A stretch of DNA of 16,352 nucleotides from a bacterium (GTDB taxonomy: Bacteria > Bacillota_I > Bacilli_A > RFN20 > CAG-826). The stretch is from positions 1 to 16,352 of the forward strand of contig SFUB01000026.1 of the NCBI GenBank assembly GCA_004561785.1. The letters are read 5' to 3'. How positions within the stretch are numbered: the first letter of the stretch is position 1; the number at the start of each line of letters is the position of its first letter. The notes under the pieces are model-generated. The model was given only the letters and a program-made list of their open reading frames with translations. It had not been told where the DNA came from and did not search any database. Of the stretch, positions 15,518 through 16,352 are shown in pieces. A program made the position numbers and the translations under genes.

Positions 15518-15925
15518 TTAAAGCCCTTCTTCGACGATTTTCTTTACCACCAAGGCATCCGCGGGGCACCAGTCTTCTTGATTTAATTCCTCGATGCGTT
15601 TGAAGCGTTTGGCCAAATGGATCCCCGCTTCCGTTTGCAAAGAGCCTTGCTCCACTTCGCAAAGAAAGACATCCATGTCCAAATGGAAACTTGGATAATC
15701 GTATTGGACGTTGCAAAAGAAACGTTTGACGGCGATGTCGGTGTTCAGCTCTTCCTTGATTTCCCTTTTGATCGCTTGCTCCGGCGTCTCCCCGGGTTCA
15801 ATCTTGCCGCCTGGGAATTCCCATTTTCCTTTAAGGTCCCCATACGCCCTTTCGGCGGAGAAAACCTCGCCTTTCTCATTGGAGAGGATGCAGGCGACGA
15901 CGCGGATGGATTTAAGCTTCTCCAT
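15518..15925 (-). CDS. MutT-like Nudix hydrolase
   Basis: 135-residue Nudix protein. The Nudix box is nearly perfect: Gly40, Glu46, then Arg54-Glu55-Ile56-x-Glu58-Glu59, with Asn61 at the usual Gly position. The preceding K-W-E-F-P-G-G (34-40) is the MutT/8-oxo-dGTP pyrophosphohydrolase-type sequence, so the protein probably hydrolyses oxidised or non-canonical (deoxy)nucleoside triphosphates. AAGAAGGG about 5 bases before ATG 15925 serves as ribosome site. It overlaps the end of the upstream gene (stop 15912-15914) by 14 bases, implying co-translation with that gene. No T-run hairpin terminator was found right after the stop; only a weak CCGTT/AACGG hairpin at 15500-15513. Confidence 0.9.
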   Translation of the reverse strand: MEKLKSIRVVACILSNEKGEVFSAERAYGDLKGKWEFPGGKIEPGETPEQAIKREIKEELNTDIAVKRFFCNVQYDYPSFHLDMDVFLCEVEQGSLQTEAGIHLAKRFKRIEELNQEDWCPADALVVKKIVEEGL

Positions 15926-16352
15926 AGATGCCCTTCTTTTCTTCGATTCCCAAGTCGTAATGATAGGAAGCCGGGATGGGTTGGTCTAGGACAATATCGA
16001 ACAGCAAGGTCTTCGCGGGGTTGTCGGAGGGCCTCGGATTGATTAATTTCCCCTTTCCTATGTAGAGGAAAGGGCATGCACGCCCCCAGTCTTTTTTCGT
16101 TTTCCGCACGAAGATCATGGCCTCCCCCGCTTCGATTAGGCGCTTCCCTTTCCCGTTATCGAGGGTTGTTGAGGTGGAAGATTCCCATTGCAATAGCCCT
16201 GGGGAAAGGAATTTGTCTTTGTACTTCAGCCTCTCTTCTTTTTGCAGGTCTTTGTTGAGGGTGATGTATAGGGCCAATCCTTTCTCCGTGTAGAAGATCC
16301 CCGTCATGGGCATGAGGTTAGCTTCCTCTTTCCCGGCCTTATAGACGCATAA
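15912..16352 (-). CDS. C-terminal part of a DUF3427-like protein, probably helicase-associated (5' end outside window)
   Basis: The frame runs without a stop from the window edge to TAA at 15912-15914 (about 146 visible residues), so the gene starts beyond 16352; an internal ATG at 16311-16313 is probably not the start. The visible part has the pattern of DUF3427, a domain found at the C-terminus of many superfamily II DEAD/DEAH helicases: K-Y-K-D-K-F-L-S-P-G-L-L-Q-W-E-S-S-T-S-T-T, then M-I-F-V-R, P-F-L-Y-I-G-K-G-K and a closing F-D-I-V-L-D-Q-P-I-P-A-S-Y-H. The match is by memory of the family pattern, so the name is moderately sure. Helicase motifs would be expected upstream but cannot be seen. 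The 14-base overlap with the Nudix gene couples the two. Confidence 0.6.
   Translation of the reverse strand, partial: LCVYKAGKEEANLMPMTGIFYTEKGLALYITLNKDLQKEERLKYKDKFLSPGLLQWESSTSTTLDNGKGKRLIEAGEAMIFVRKTKKDWGRACPFLYIGKGKLINPRPSDNPAKTLLFDIVLDQPIPASYHYDLGIEEKKGIYGEA

Noticed and set aside
1..16352. CRISPR array, insertion sequence, phage or anti-phage cassette
   Set aside because: No spaced direct repeats, transposase, integrase or terminal inverted repeats were seen; only the right-edge helicase-like fragment leaves defence open.

Overview
The window (about 55% GC by eye, dense genes, TGA used as a stop) looks like a low-complexity Gram-positive-type genome. Three proteins carry lipobox signal peptides, sugar import uses an MsmK/UgpC-type ATPase, and no outer-membrane proteins are visible. 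The ATPase insertion and the lipoprotein style remind me of Mollicutes / Erysipelotrichia-like Bacillota, probably an uncultured gut or rumen type. That placement is inference, not proof.

Most of the window (967-13828) is one divergent glycan-utilisation locus. To the left of the control region at 4856-5022 a two-gene minus-strand unit encodes a sugar-binding lipoprotein and a GH94 glycoside phosphorylase. To the right a six-gene plus-strand unit encodes a GH16 endoglucanase lipoprotein, two MalF/MalG-type permeases, a 1002-residue GLUG/Ig-like surface lipoprotein, a ROK-family regulator and the transporter ATPase. The genes nearly touch (gaps of about 1-4 bases or small overlaps).

The simplest model: the GH16 enzyme and the big lipoprotein sit on the cell surface and bind and cut a beta-glucan. 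The binding protein, permeases and ATPase import the oligosaccharides. GH94 splits a beta-glucosyl disaccharide with phosphate to give glucose 1-phosphate plus a free sugar, and the ROK protein senses sugar and controls the locus. The GH16 active-site spacing (ExDxE) points to the lichenase-like branch, so mixed-linkage beta-1,3-1,4-glucan is a better first guess than laminarin; neither is proven. The intergenic region has a strong sigma-A-like promoter whose -35 and spacer are overlapped by a cre / LacI-type operator, and an inverted repeat in the leader of the binding-protein gene.

Left edge (2-889): the 3' end of a secreted or surface protein with one Asp-box, converging on the phosphorylase with back-to-back terminators. 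Right side (13850-16352, minus strand): a MATE exporter whose 3' end forms part of a shared terminator hairpin, a 276-base gap without a recognisable gene, a MutT-like Nudix hydrolase, and the C-terminal part of a DUF3427-like (helicase-associated) protein cut by the window edge. No tRNA, rRNA, CRISPR array or insertion sequence was seen.
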